NCBI RefSeq assembly: GCF_001591505.1
Contig: NZ_BCVA01000019.1
Coordinates: 31,483-95,482, forward strand
From: Neobacillus niacini NBRC 15566
GTDB taxonomy: Bacteria; Bacillota; Bacilli; Bacillales; Cytobacillaceae
Direction of reading: 5' to 3'
DNA: 64,000 nt
Shown here: positions 32,507 to 41,775 of the stretch, piece by piece
How positions within the stretch are numbered: the stretch's first letter is position 1
Layout of the letters: each line of letters opens with the position of its first letter
The notes under the pieces: generated by a model
What the model saw: the letters and a program-made list of their open reading frames with translations, nothing else
Told to the model about the DNA's origin: nothing
Database searches by the model: none
Made by a program: the position numbers and the translations under genes

Positions 32507-33895
32507 ATGACAAAAAGTAAGTCTTATCTTGCAATTTCTTTGGTACTAATTTTGATTGCTGGATTGTTATCCGGTTGTTTTGGTGGCAATAGCGCAGCTG
32601 GAACGGATGAAGAGAGCGGCGGTAATAGTGATGCTGTCCAATTAAAGTTTACTTATTGGGGAGGTCCGCTGGAGAAAGACTCCATTGAAGCTTTATTGAA
32701 AGCGTTTAACGACTCCCATCCAAACATTCAAGTGAAAGGACAACAAGTCCAGGGGAGCTATATTGAAAAAATGACAACAATGGCATCTTCTAAAACGCTG
32801 CCTGATATAGGTTATTTCCCAGAGGGAAGTTTGCCGCCTTGGCTTGAAAGCGGCGCAATTAAAGACTTAAAACCTTTATTTGATTCAGGTGAAATCGGAA
32901 ACAAATTAAAATATTCCATTTTTCAATATGAAGAAAATGGGCCGATTGCAGGATCCAGTGTAGCCAATGAAGTAACAAATATTTATTACAACAAAGATTT
33001 ATTTGATGAGGCAGGGGTCGAATATCCACCAACAAAAGCCGAAGAAGCTTGGACATGGGACGAATTTGTGGAAGTAGCTAAGAAATTGACGGTCGACCGA
33101 AACGGTAAACATCCTGATGAAGATGGATTTGATTCAAAAAATATTAAAACTTATGGAGTTAATAACTTTACCTACCATTATGAGACAATCCTTTTTAGTA
33201 ACGATGGAGGAGTTGTTTCTGAAGATGGGAAGGATATTATTCTTGACGAGCCTGAAACAATCGAAGCATTACAGAAAATGCAGGATTTAATGTATGTTCA
33301 TCATGTAATGCCAACACCAGCTAACCTATCTACGATTCCTAATGTTGATACTGCACTTCTTACAAAGCGGGTAGCCATGAATATTGATGGTCATTGGGCA
33401 TTGCAAGAGCTTGGTAAGGCTAAAAAGGAAAAAAATCTAAAGTTAGGAATTGGTGTATTACCTAAAATGAAAAAGGCTGTAACAACAAGTTATGGAACGC
33501 CAATTGTTGTGTTCAATAATGACAACACAAAAGAAAATTGGGATGAAACAAAAGAATTTTTAAAATTCATTATGAATCCTAAGAATAGCTTACCGTTAAT
33601 TAATGGCGGTTTATGGATGCCAAATGAAGAAAGTTGGTATACGGATCCGGACTTAATTAAGGAGTGGACCGATACGGAAATTCATCCAAAGGAATTTAAA
33701 GAAGCAGTTATCGATTGGGCTATGACAAATGTTCGCCAAAATCCAAACTATTACTGGGGGGACCGTTCTGAGGCAAGTCAGATTATTTCTCCAGGATTAG
33801 ATCAAATTTGGACGAATAAAAAGAGTGCGGAAGAAGTTGTGAATGATGTCATCATGCCAAAATTAAAGCAAAAGTTTGGCGATAAATACCAATAA
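32507..33895 (+). CDS. Sugar ABC transporter substrate-binding lipoprotein
   Basis: The 462-residue extracytoplasmic solute-binding protein (family 1) has a lipoprotein signal ending LLSGC at Cys24, then a Gly/Ser-rich linker. Its core begins LKFTYWGGPLEKDSIEALL and ends with the helical lobe LINGGLWMPN. It should capture oligosaccharides or glycopeptides for the two permeases that follow; no ATPase gene is present, so a shared MsmX-type ATPase is likely. The 241 bases upstream contain TTGACA at 32444 without a well-placed -10, and no terminator after the GH127 gene, so read-through is possible. Confidence 0.92.
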   Translation: MTKSKSYLAISLVLILIAGLLSGCFGGNSAAGTDEESGGNSDAVQLKFTYWGGPLEKDSIEALLKAFNDSHPNIQVKGQQVQGSYIEKMTTMASSKTLPDIGYFPEGSLPPWLESGAIKDLKPLFDSGEIGNKLKYSIFQYEENGPIAGSSVANEVTNIYYNKDLFDEAGVEYPPTKAEEAWTWDEFVEVAKKLTVDRNGKHPDEDGFDSKNIKTYGVNNFTYHYETILFSNDGGVVSEDGKDIILDEPETIEALQKMQDLMYVHHVMPTPANLSTIPNVDTALLTKRVAMNIDGHWALQELGKAKKEKNLKLGIGVLPKMKKAVTTSYGTPIVVFNNDNTKENWDETKEFLKFIMNPKNSLPLINGGLWMPNEESWYTDPDLIKEWTDTEIHPKEFKEAVIDWAMTNVRQNPNYYWGDRSEASQIISPGLDQIWTNKKSAEEVVNDVIMPKLKQKFGDKYQ

Positions 33896-33913
33896 GTGGT
33901 ACCTGCTTAGAAG

Positions 33914-33948
33914 GGTTTGTTACGAGGCAAATGTCTTCGTAACAAACC
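33914..33948 (+). other. Intercistronic hairpin without a T-run
   Basis: GGTTTGTTACGA and TCGTAACAAACC form a perfect 12-bp stem with an 11-base loop between the binding-protein gene and the first permease gene. No T tract follows. Such hairpins often protect the 3' end of binding-protein mRNA, so that it is made in excess over the permeases. Confidence 0.75.
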
Positions 33949-33981
33949 ACTATATTACGATGGTGACGAAGGAGGGATTGA

Positions 33982-34932
33982 ATGAATATTGAAAATATTC
34001 CTTTGGGAAATAATCGTACTAGAGGGACTGTTAAAGTAAAAGGAATCAATAATATTCGTCGAAAAGAGATATTTTGGGGTTATTTTTTTACTCTACCTGC
34101 TATTTTAGGTCTACTTATTTGGACAATTGGCCCCATGATTGCTAGTTTGTATTTTAGTTTTACAGATTATAAGGTAGTTGGGGACTTTCAGTGGATAGGG
34201 TTTCAAAACTATACTGAAATTTTCAAGAACGACCTAAATTTTAAAAAATCGCTAATTGTTACTTTTTACTTTGCTATTGGAAGTACTATATTTACCCTTG
34301 CTGCAGCCTTATTTGTTGCCATCCTTATGAACATAAGTGTAAAGGGGCAGTCACTATTTAGAACCATGTTTTATTTACCTGTTATCGTACCGGCAGTTGC
34401 CTCCAATATATTATGGCTATGGTTGTTTAATCCTGATTTTGGTTTATTAAACAGCATATTAGATTTTGTTAATCTTCCTAAACTTATGTGGATTTATGAC
34501 GAGTCTACTGTTATTCCTTCATTAATTTTATTAAGCATGTGGAGCTGTGGTGGAACAGCATTAATATTTCTAGCAGGCTTACAAGATGTACCCAAACAAT
34601 TATTAGAGGCAGTAGAAATTGACGGAGGAAATTGGTGGCATAAATTTAGATTCGTAACAGTTCCGTCGATTTCACCGGTTATATTCTTTAATCTTATCAT
34701 GGGATTAATTGGCTCCTTCCAAGCTTTTACACAAGCCTATGTTATGACGGAAGGCGGACCGAATAATAGTACATTATTTTATGTCTTTCTCATTTACCGT
34801 GAGGCGTTTCAAAAAAATAATATGGGATATGCAAGTGCACTGTCTTGGATTTTATTCCTAGTAATTTTAATTTTCACTTTGTTTATCTTTAAGTCATCGA
34901 AAAGCTGGGTGCATTACGGGGGAGGTAAGTAA
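33982..34932 (+). CDS. Sugar ABC transporter permease (MalF-type)
   Basis: This 316-residue inner-membrane protein has six membrane helices. The EAA loop contacting the ATPase reads EAVEIDGGNWWHKFRFVTVPSI (about residues 212-233), typical of the CUT1 family. The N-terminal helix follows GYFFTLPAILGLL. It pairs with the permease starting two bases after its stop codon, and its binding protein is the lipoprotein before it. The start ATG 33982 is preceded by GGAGGGATTGA. Confidence 0.93.
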   Translation: MNIENIPLGNNRTRGTVKVKGINNIRRKEIFWGYFFTLPAILGLLIWTIGPMIASLYFSFTDYKVVGDFQWIGFQNYTEIFKNDLNFKKSLIVTFYFAIGSTIFTLAAALFVAILMNISVKGQSLFRTMFYLPVIVPAVASNILWLWLFNPDFGLLNSILDFVNLPKLMWIYDESTVIPSLILLSMWSCGGTALIFLAGLQDVPKQLLEAVEIDGGNWWHKFRFVTVPSISPVIFFNLIMGLIGSFQAFTQAYVMTEGGPNNSTLFYVFLIYREAFQKNNMGYASALSWILFLVILIFTLFIFKSSKSWVHYGGGK

Positions 34933-34933
34933 G

Positions 34934-35764
34934 ATGAAACTAAAAACTGTAAATCGATCAATATCATTATTCGTATTAATTGTAGGAGCTATAATTAGCT
35001 TAATCCCCTTTGTATGGCTCATTCGCAGTTCTTTAATGACTACAACTGAAATATTTGAGTTTCCACCAAAACTTCTTCCGGAAGAGTTTCAGTGGTCGAA
35101 CTACGTAGAAATTTTTTCAATCATCGACTTTTTACTCTACTTTAAAAATACGTTAATTATTTTAATTCCTGTTCTAATTGGGACCATTCTTACCTGCTGT
35201 ATGTGCGGCTACGGTTTTGCTAGATTGAAATTCCCAGGCAGGGATATGTGGTTTGGTTTAATTCTTGCCACCATGATGCTCCCTGGAGCGGTTACACTCA
35301 TTCCTACATTTTTAATGTGGTCTGAACTGGAAGCAATTAATACATTTTGGCCGTTGATTATCCCTGCCTTTTTTGGCGGCGGAGGTTTCTTTATATTTTT
35401 AATGCGTCAGTTTTTCATGAATATTCCTAGAGAACTTGATGAATCAGCATTAATTGATGGGGCAAGCCATTTCCAAATATTCACGAAGATATTGCTTCCA
35501 TTAGTAAAGGCCCCGATGCTAGTAGTTGGCTTCTTTACCTTTATGGGCGTTTGGAATGATTTTTTTGGTCCATTGATTTTCTTAAATGATGAAGCAAAAT
35601 ATACGTTAGCCCTTGGTCTTTTACAATTAAAAGGATCATACGCAGCTGACTGGCATCTTATGATGGCGGCGGCGGCAGTCATGACGTTGCCTGCAATTGT
35701 TATCTTCTTTATCGGTCAGCGATACTTTATTGAAGGTATTAGTTTAACGGGTATAAAGGGTTAG
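34934..35764 (+). CDS. Sugar ABC transporter permease (MalG-type)
   Basis: This 276-residue CUT1-family permease has six membrane helices and the EAA loop ELDESALIDGASHFQIFTK (about residues 170-188). It ends IEGISLTGIKG, as usual for the MalG side. It starts two bases after the stop of the first permease with GGGGAGG upstream, so the two are translated together and form the membrane channel. Confidence 0.93.
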   Translation: MKLKTVNRSISLFVLIVGAIISLIPFVWLIRSSLMTTTEIFEFPPKLLPEEFQWSNYVEIFSIIDFLLYFKNTLIILIPVLIGTILTCCMCGYGFARLKFPGRDMWFGLILATMMLPGAVTLIPTFLMWSELEAINTFWPLIIPAFFGGGGFFIFLMRQFFMNIPRELDESALIDGASHFQIFTKILLPLVKAPMLVVGFFTFMGVWNDFFGPLIFLNDEAKYTLALGLLQLKGSYAADWHLMMAAAAVMTLPAIVIFFIGQRYFIEGISLTGIKG

Positions 35765-35790
35765 TCACCAACCTAACCCTTTATTTTTTT
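35755..35790 (+). terminator. Terminator after the permease genes
   Basis: AAAGGGTTAG (overlapping the stop codon) pairs with CTAACCCTTT (35773-35782), followed by ATTTTTTT. Partial read-through to the next GH127 gene is possible, since that gene starts only 39 bases later. Confidence 0.8.
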
Positions 35791-35828
35791 AGGACAATAT
35801 TTTTTTGATTAGAAGGGAGTTTATAAAT

Positions 35829-37736
35829 ATGAATGTGCTACAGCAAAAAATGTTAAAACCAGTATCTTTTACTAAAGTAGTTATCGATGATGCTTTTTGG
35901 TCCCCGCGTATAAAAGTCAATCGGGAGCAAACGATTCCTCATCAATATCAACAATGTAAAGAAACAGGTAGAATTGATGCTTTCAAGCTAAATTGGAAAC
36001 CAGGCATGGATAATGAACCACATATATTTTGGGACTCCGATGTAGCTAAGTGGCTGGAAGCTGCAAGCTATAGCCTTGCAACCCATCCAGATCCTGAATT
36101 GGATAGGTTGGTGGACGAGGTAATTACCTTAATTGCTTCAGCACAACAGCCTGATGGGTACCTTAATATTTACTTTACGGTTGTAAAACCAGGTGAACGT
36201 TGGACCGATTTGCGTGATGCACATGAATTATACTGTGCAGGTCATTTAATTGAAGCGGGGGTAGCTCATTACGAGGCAACGAAAAAACGAACACTATTAG
36301 ATGTTGTCTGCCGCTATGCCGACCATATTGATTCCGTATTTGGACTGGAAGAAGGGAAGAGACGAGGGTATTGCGGTCACCAAGAAATTGAATTGGCGCT
36401 TGTTAAATTGTATCGAATTACCGGTGAAAAACGTTATCTAAAATTGAGTCAATTCTTTATTGATGAACGTGGCCAAGAGCCTCACTATTTTACGCAAGAA
36501 AAAGTGGATAGAAAAGGATTTTTTGATGAGTTTATGAAGTATCTAGACAATATTAAAGAGTATAACCAATCTCATAAACCGGTAAGGGAACAAAGTAAAG
36601 TGGTTGGACATTCTGTTAGGGCAATGTACATGTATTCTGCCATGGCCGATCTTGCTGGAGAATTTGGAGACGAGTCACTCTTAAAAGCATGTGAACGATT
36701 ATGGAATCATTTACATACGAAAAATATGTTTATTACGGGTGGAATTGGCTCAACTGGAAAAAATGAAGGTTTTACCTACGATTATGATCTTCCGAATGAA
36801 ACGTCATATGCAGAAACCTGTGCAGCCATTGGGTTAGTTTATTGGAATCAAAGAATGCTTCAGTTGGAATGTGATGGAAAATACGCTGATGCAATGGAAC
36901 GAGCTCTTTATAATGGTGTCATTAGCGGTGTCTCATTAGACGGCAAAAAGTTCTTTTATGCGAATCCTTTAGCAAGTATTGGGGATCGTCATCGTAAGGA
37001 GTGGTTTGGCTGTGCCTGTTGTCCTCCGAACCTTGCTAGATTACTTGCTTCTTTGGGTGGTTATGTTTATTCACAAACGGCCGATGACCTTGTTGTCCAT
37101 TTATATGTCCAAGGAGAAGCAAAGTTTGACTTACATGGACAGCAAATTATATTCAAACAAAAAACAGAGTATCCTTGGAATGGCAGTATAGCAATCAAAA
37201 TTAACTTAGATAAGCCAGATATTTTTGGTGTTAAATTGCGAATTCCTGATTGGTGCAAAAGGGCAAAATTAATAGTGAATAACGAAGAGATAGAAATTGC
37301 CGGCAAACTTGAAAAAGGATATGTCAGAATTGAACGCGAGTGGAAGAATAACGATTCGATAGAATTAGAGCTTTATATGCCAATTGAAAGGATGTATTCT
37401 CATCCCAATGTCAGACAAAATGCTAATCATGTGGCCATCCAAAAGGGACCAATAGTTTATTGCTTGGAATCAATAGATAATGTGGACTCCTTGCATAAAC
37501 TTTCTCTTACTAAGGAAGGAATTCTTACTTCCATTTATGATGAAACACTTCTTGGCGGTGTAGTTAAAATCGTAGGAGGTGCAGAGCTTGCCGATGATCT
37601 TAAATGGGAGGATAAACTTTATTCGACCGACAAACCAAGGAACAAGCCTTTTCAAATAACAGCCATTCCATATTATGCTTGGGATAACCGAGAGCCGGGA
37701 CAAATGAGGGTTTGGATTCAAGAGGAAGTAAAATAA
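35829..37736 (+). CDS. GH127 beta-L-arabinofuranosidase, second copy
   Basis: The 635-residue protein is clearly paralogous to the GH127 protein at 30316. Matching blocks are FWSPRIKVNREQTIPHQY, DSDVAKWLEAASYSLATHP, DGYLNIYFT, CAGHLIEAGVAHYEA, GHQEIELALVKLYR, ETCAAIGLVYW and CACCPPNLARLLAS. The zinc and nucleophile positions are kept, so it should be active. Two different GH127 enzymes beside one importer suggest different linkages or chain positions in the same glycan. It starts at ATG 35829 after GAAGGGAG; an upstream in-frame ATG at 35805 has no Shine-Dalgarno. No signal peptide. Confidence 0.93.
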   Translation: MNVLQQKMLKPVSFTKVVIDDAFWSPRIKVNREQTIPHQYQQCKETGRIDAFKLNWKPGMDNEPHIFWDSDVAKWLEAASYSLATHPDPELDRLVDEVITLIASAQQPDGYLNIYFTVVKPGERWTDLRDAHELYCAGHLIEAGVAHYEATKKRTLLDVVCRYADHIDSVFGLEEGKRRGYCGHQEIELALVKLYRITGEKRYLKLSQFFIDERGQEPHYFTQEKVDRKGFFDEFMKYLDNIKEYNQSHKPVREQSKVVGHSVRAMYMYSAMADLAGEFGDESLLKACERLWNHLHTKNMFITGGIGSTGKNEGFTYDYDLPNETSYAETCAAIGLVYWNQRMLQLECDGKYADAMERALYNGVISGVSLDGKKFFYANPLASIGDRHRKEWFGCACCPPNLARLLASLGGYVYSQTADDLVVHLYVQGEAKFDLHGQQIIFKQKTEYPWNGSIAIKINLDKPDIFGVKLRIPDWCKRAKLIVNNEEIEIAGKLEKGYVRIEREWKNNDSIELELYMPIERMYSHPNVRQNANHVAIQKGPIVYCLESIDNVDSLHKLSLTKEGILTSIYDETLLGGVVKIVGGAELADDLKWEDKLYSTDKPRNKPFQITAIPYYAWDNREPGQMRVWIQEEVK

Positions 37737-37901
37737 TCGTGGAAAAGGGAGGAAAAGAATGCACAGGAATTTGATTTAAAAGATGTTGCCATTTTGGCGG
37801 CCAATTTAAGCATGCGATGTAATTTAAACAAGGAATATCTTCTGCAGATGGAACCTGATCGTTTGCTTGCCAGATTAAGGGAGCATGGAAGGATGTTATG
37901 A
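37737..37901 (+). pseudogene. Remnant of a GH146/GH127-type gene N-terminus
   Basis: In the same frame as the preceding GH127 gene, after its stop, 54 codons stay open and encode QEFDLKDVAILAANLS, then NLNKEYLLQMEPDRLLARLR, then a stop. This resembles the N-terminal end of long GH127/GH146 catalytic domains (compare RLAFLLSVNDDQMLYNFR in the GH146-like protein here). No start codon lies in this frame before it. A good Shine-Dalgarno (GGGAGG) and ATG at 37758 are one base out of frame, as if a base was lost just after the start. The rest of the gene is gone. Confidence 0.6.
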
Positions 37902-37928
37902 AGCAATTAATAGAAAAGGAGAATTTAA

Positions 37929-39752
37929 ATGAATCTTATTGCACGTAAAGAAGTACCGGAAGAAGAAACATGGAATTTAACCGATATTTTTCCTTCTGAT
38001 CTTGAATGGGAAAGTGCGTACTTAGCCGCTGAACAGGAATTAGATGAAATATTAACAGGAATGATTTTTTTATCCAGCTCACTTGATATCCTTAATTTTT
38101 TACGGAAATACGATGATTTAATGGAAAGACTTGAACGTATCACTAGCTATTGCTTTTTCAAATACTCAGAGGATGAATCAGATCCGCTAAATCAAAAGAT
38201 GATGGGTCGATCTCAATTATTATCTGGTAAAGGAAATAAGGTATCTACGAAACTTGTTAATGGGTTAATAGCAATACCGAAGGAGGCTATGGCAAAATAC
38301 GTGGATGAAGAAAAGGATCTTCAAATATTTGAGCGATTCTTACAAAGGGTTGATGAAACACGTCAGCATTCATTATCTCCAGATATTGAGGAAACTTTGG
38401 CATCTTTAGGTCAAACCTTAGACTCTCCTGAATCCATCTATCTTACCGTTACTTCTTCGGACTTGAAGTTTGAACTAGTAAAAGATATGAATGGCAATAA
38501 CGTACCTGTGTCTTTACACATGTACATGACCCAGATTGAAACTTCTCCAGATACAATCCTACGAAGAAATGCATATCAATCCTTAAAGAAAGGATTAAAG
38601 GGTTATCAACATGGACTCGCAAAAACTTTATCCAATGAAATAAGTAAACATGTGTCTTTATCAAAGTTACGAGGTTTTCCATCTGCTCTTGATATGCACC
38701 TTCAGTTTTCACCGGCCTCAAATAACTTTTATTCGACAGATGGGATCACAACGGAGTTTTTTGAACAAGTTCTAGATACGTTTCAAGAAGGGCTTTCACC
38801 ACACATGCAGAGATATGCACGTTTAAGAAAAAGTCAGCTCGGCTTAGATACACTTCATTTTTCCGATGTGAAAGCGCCTTTAGATCCTGATTTTGATCCT
38901 CCAATAAGTTATAAGGAGGCAGGGGAAATTATCACTGAGGCTGTAGGCGTACTAGGTGCTGAGTATCAAAATGAAATGCGTAAAGCATTTTCAGACAGAT
39001 GGGTTTATAGAGGAGATAATATTGGACGAAGAATGATCGCTTTTGGGGGAGGAGTTCATGGGGTCCATGGTTATTCCTTCTATCCGTGGGGTGGAAACTT
39101 GTTTGATATGCTCCTATTAAGTCATGAGCTCGGGCATACTATACATTATTCACTTTCAGCTAAAAATCAACGAATTATTAACAATGCTCAATCAATGTTA
39201 TTTGTAGAATCACCATCGACATTGGTTGAACATTTAGTAGTTGACTATTTACGTGAACATAGAAATGAACCAAGGCTAAATCGCTGGTTAAATATGTATT
39301 TGATGATGAGTTATCATCATAACTGTGTCACTCATGTTTTGGAAGCTGAGTTACTGCGCAGACTCTACAAAATGGCTGAGAATAAAGAACCATTAACAAC
39401 CTCTGTTATTAGTGAGACTAAGGGAGCAATTTTATCTAAATTCTGGGGAGATACCGTGGAGATTGATGATGGGGCAAAATTAACATGGATGAGACAGCCG
39501 CATTATTATATGGGCTTGTATCCATTTACGTATTCAGTTGGTATCTCTGCTGCAACCATCATTGCCCAGCGAATAAAGTCAGAAGGTCGTGCCGTTGGTG
39601 AACAATGGACAAATGTACTTAAAAAGGGTGGCAGCATGAGGGGTCTGGAATTATATAAAATGGCAAATCTGGACATGTCAAATTTAGACGTTATTAAACA
39701 GACAATTTCATACGTGGGAACAATTGTTGATGAATTGGAGAAAAGTTTTTAG
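37929..39752 (+). CDS. M3-family oligoendopeptidase (PepF-like)
   Basis: The 607-residue zinc peptidase has the HExxH motif in LLSHELGHTIHYS (His399-His403), and the downstream glutamate in FVESPSTLVEHLV (about 425-437). The N-terminal oligoF domain starts EVPEEETWNLTDIFPSDLEWE. Such enzymes cut oligopeptides of roughly 7-17 residues in the cytoplasm. Between GH127 genes and an Xaa-Pro peptidase, it could process peptides freed of their arabinose. AAAAGGAG precedes ATG 37929. Confidence 0.92.
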   Translation: MNLIARKEVPEEETWNLTDIFPSDLEWESAYLAAEQELDEILTGMIFLSSSLDILNFLRKYDDLMERLERITSYCFFKYSEDESDPLNQKMMGRSQLLSGKGNKVSTKLVNGLIAIPKEAMAKYVDEEKDLQIFERFLQRVDETRQHSLSPDIEETLASLGQTLDSPESIYLTVTSSDLKFELVKDMNGNNVPVSLHMYMTQIETSPDTILRRNAYQSLKKGLKGYQHGLAKTLSNEISKHVSLSKLRGFPSALDMHLQFSPASNNFYSTDGITTEFFEQVLDTFQEGLSPHMQRYARLRKSQLGLDTLHFSDVKAPLDPDFDPPISYKEAGEIITEAVGVLGAEYQNEMRKAFSDRWVYRGDNIGRRMIAFGGGVHGVHGYSFYPWGGNLFDMLLLSHELGHTIHYSLSAKNQRIINNAQSMLFVESPSTLVEHLVVDYLREHRNEPRLNRWLNMYLMMSYHHNCVTHVLEAELLRRLYKMAENKEPLTTSVISETKGAILSKFWGDTVEIDDGAKLTWMRQPHYYMGLYPFTYSVGISAATIIAQRIKSEGRAVGEQWTNVLKKGGSMRGLELYKMANLDMSNLDVIKQTISYVGTIVDELEKSF

Positions 39753-39781
39753 CATCATTCGATGTCCAGATATTTTAACAA

Positions 39782-40414
39782 TTAAGCTTTAATATGTTGA
39801 TTTACTCCTAAAGTTAAGTTTTTATTCATTTCTACCTTGTTAAATGATTTGCCGCAAAAGTAATAAATGAAATAGGCAGCAGTACTAGATAGTACAAGAA
39901 ATGAGATTGGGATAATGAAAGTTAACATGATCACAACTGTCAGTATGAATATTCCAAGAAGCGATATTAATGGATGCCCTAGTGAAAATAAAAATGAATT
40001 TTTAATCACTTCCAACCAGTTTAATTGGTAATTTACCATTATAGGGAAAATGAAAACGGATGTGTAAAAATATAAAATAATAATGATTAGCAGAAATGGC
40101 ATTAAAACCATTTTAATAGAACCATCCATTTGAAAGCCTACAACTACGTTAAACATAAATAAACTACCTAAAAGGGTCCAGACAACGCCTAATATTAAAC
40201 CGTGTTTAACATTATCTTTAAAAAGAGTAAAAAACATTTTGGTTGTACTTGGCTCTTCTTTCCTTAACCAGCTTCTTACCACGCCAAACATGGCAGCTGT
40301 TGCGGGGAATATGGTAATAACAGGTAAGCAAAATAAAAACCAAAGAAAATTGAGCAGCAAAAAATCAACAATCTTATTAAGAAAGCTGTAAAAACGATTA
40401 TCCAAATTAAACAT
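39782..40414 (-). CDS. DUF624 membrane protein (YesL-like)
   Basis: The 210-residue protein has five or so membrane helices and the DUF624 opening NKIVDFLLLNFLWFLFCLPVITIFPATAA. Members such as B. subtilis YesL occur inside plant-polysaccharide and sugar ABC transporter clusters; the role is unknown, though a function in transport or regulation is suspected. It is convergent with the M3 peptidase, with only 29 bases between stop codons, and divergent from the next Xaa-Pro peptidase gene. Confidence 0.88.
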   Translation of the reverse strand: MFNLDNRFYSFLNKIVDFLLLNFLWFLFCLPVITIFPATAAMFGVVRSWLRKEEPSTTKMFFTLFKDNVKHGLILGVVWTLLGSLFMFNVVVGFQMDGSIKMVLMPFLLIIIILYFYTSVFIFPIMVNYQLNWLEVIKNSFLFSLGHPLISLLGIFILTVVIMLTFIIPISFLVLSSTAAYFIYYFCGKSFNKVEMNKNLTLGVNQHIKA

Positions 40415-40542
40415 ACATTTTCTCCCTATATTGAATTATTGTATGACCTTACTATTATAGTAACAAAAACATTATATTTTCTCAATATTATGAATTATTA
40501 CTTCAAATAAATTTTTATAGTAAGAACAAGGAGGATTATTAA

Positions 40543-41655
40543 ATGAATGATAGACTTCGAAACTTGCAACAGTTTTTGATAGAACATCAATTTGAATGTG
40601 GATTAATTACCTCTAAACATAATATCTTTTATCTATCGAATTTTGATTACGAGCCCCATGAACGTTTTATTGGAATATTTGTTTTTCCAAACAGGAAATC
40701 ATTAATGGTTGTTCCGGCAATGGAAGTGGCAATGGTCAAAGAGGCAGGGTGGGAAAACGAGATTATTAGTTATACAGACACTGATAATGTCTGGGATATA
40801 GTGAGAGATACCGTTAATCAAATACAAACATTAGCAATTGAGAAACAGGAAATTTCTTATTTTTATATTGAAAAGTTACGAGAATTACAGCCGTCGTTAC
40901 GATTATCTTCTTTAGATGAAAAATTAAACAATATGCGTTTGATCAAAAGTGATGATGAGTTGGACAAATTGCAGACAGCCGCAGAATATGCCGACTTGGC
41001 AGTGGAGTTTGGGATTAAGTCTTTAAAGGAAGGAATTTCAGAAATTGAAGTAATGGCAGAAATTGAATTTTTGTTAAAGAAAAAAGGGATAAGGGAAATG
41101 TCCTTTCCGCCTGTGGTTTTATTTGGAGAAAATGCAAGCAATCCTCATGGCGTTCCTGGGAAAAGGCTCCTCCAAAAAGGAGATGTAGTGTTATTTGATT
41201 TAGGAGTTAAATACATGGGCTACTCATCAGATATTACTAGAACAGTTGTTTATGATCATGCAAATGAGGAATTTGTAAATATTTATAATACAGTATTGGA
41301 AGCAAACCTAGTAGGAATTGATGCCTGCAAGCCTGATATTCGTATGGGTGATATAGATTTGGCAGCCCGAACGGTCATTGTTAATGCTGGTTATGGGGAC
41401 CACTTTCCTCATAGAATAGGCCATGGACTGGGAATTGATGTACATGAAACACCGTCATTAACTCTGAATAATAATGGTGTGTTGAAAACAGGAATGGTGT
41501 TGACGGTAGAACCCGGCATTTATATAAATGGAGTTATGGGTGTGCGTATTGAAGATGATGTTGTTATTACAGAAAGTGGAAGCAGTGTATTTACTAAATT
41601 TCCTAAAACGTTGCAAGTAGTTTTACCAGGGAAAACTATATGTTATTCAAAATAA
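40543..41655 (+). CDS. Second Xaa-Pro peptidase, M24 family
   Basis: The 370-residue protein has the creatinase-type N-domain and metal ligands in FDLGVKYMGYSSDITRT (two Asp), HRIGHGLGIDVHETP (His), TVEPGIYI (Glu) and GVRIEDD (Glu). It is distinct from the enzyme at 25298 (about 17 residues longer and divergent in the N-domain), so the locus has two proline-specific peptidases. Prolidase and aminopeptidase activities cannot be told apart from sequence alone. ATG 40543 follows AAGGAGG. Confidence 0.92.
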   Translation: MNDRLRNLQQFLIEHQFECGLITSKHNIFYLSNFDYEPHERFIGIFVFPNRKSLMVVPAMEVAMVKEAGWENEIISYTDTDNVWDIVRDTVNQIQTLAIEKQEISYFYIEKLRELQPSLRLSSLDEKLNNMRLIKSDDELDKLQTAAEYADLAVEFGIKSLKEGISEIEVMAEIEFLLKKKGIREMSFPPVVLFGENASNPHGVPGKRLLQKGDVVLFDLGVKYMGYSSDITRTVVYDHANEEFVNIYNTVLEANLVGIDACKPDIRMGDIDLAARTVIVNAGYGDHFPHRIGHGLGIDVHETPSLTLNNNGVLKTGMVLTVEPGIYINGVMGVRIEDDVVITESGSSVFTKFPKTLQVVLPGKTICYSK

Positions 41656-41675
41656 AAATCACTAAATAACAAACA

Positions 41676-41713
41676 AAAAAGGGACAAACAAATGTTGCAC
41701 TTGTTGTCCTTTT
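41676..41713 (+). terminator. Terminator of the second Xaa-Pro peptidase gene
   Basis: AAAAAGGGACAAACAA and TTGTTGTCCTTTT form an imperfect stem around a nine-base loop, ending TTTTC. Confidence 0.7.
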
Positions 41714-41775
41714 CTTATGATTTTTTATATTTTATAGTTGAAAACAGAAACCGTTCCCATGAAAGTTTTTTTATC

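Noticed and set aside
37755..37780. Six-codon frame after a good Shine-Dalgarno (ATG at 37758)
   Set aside because: It stops after six codons; the neighbouring frame encodes a recognisable glycosidase fragment, so this is part of a decayed gene.
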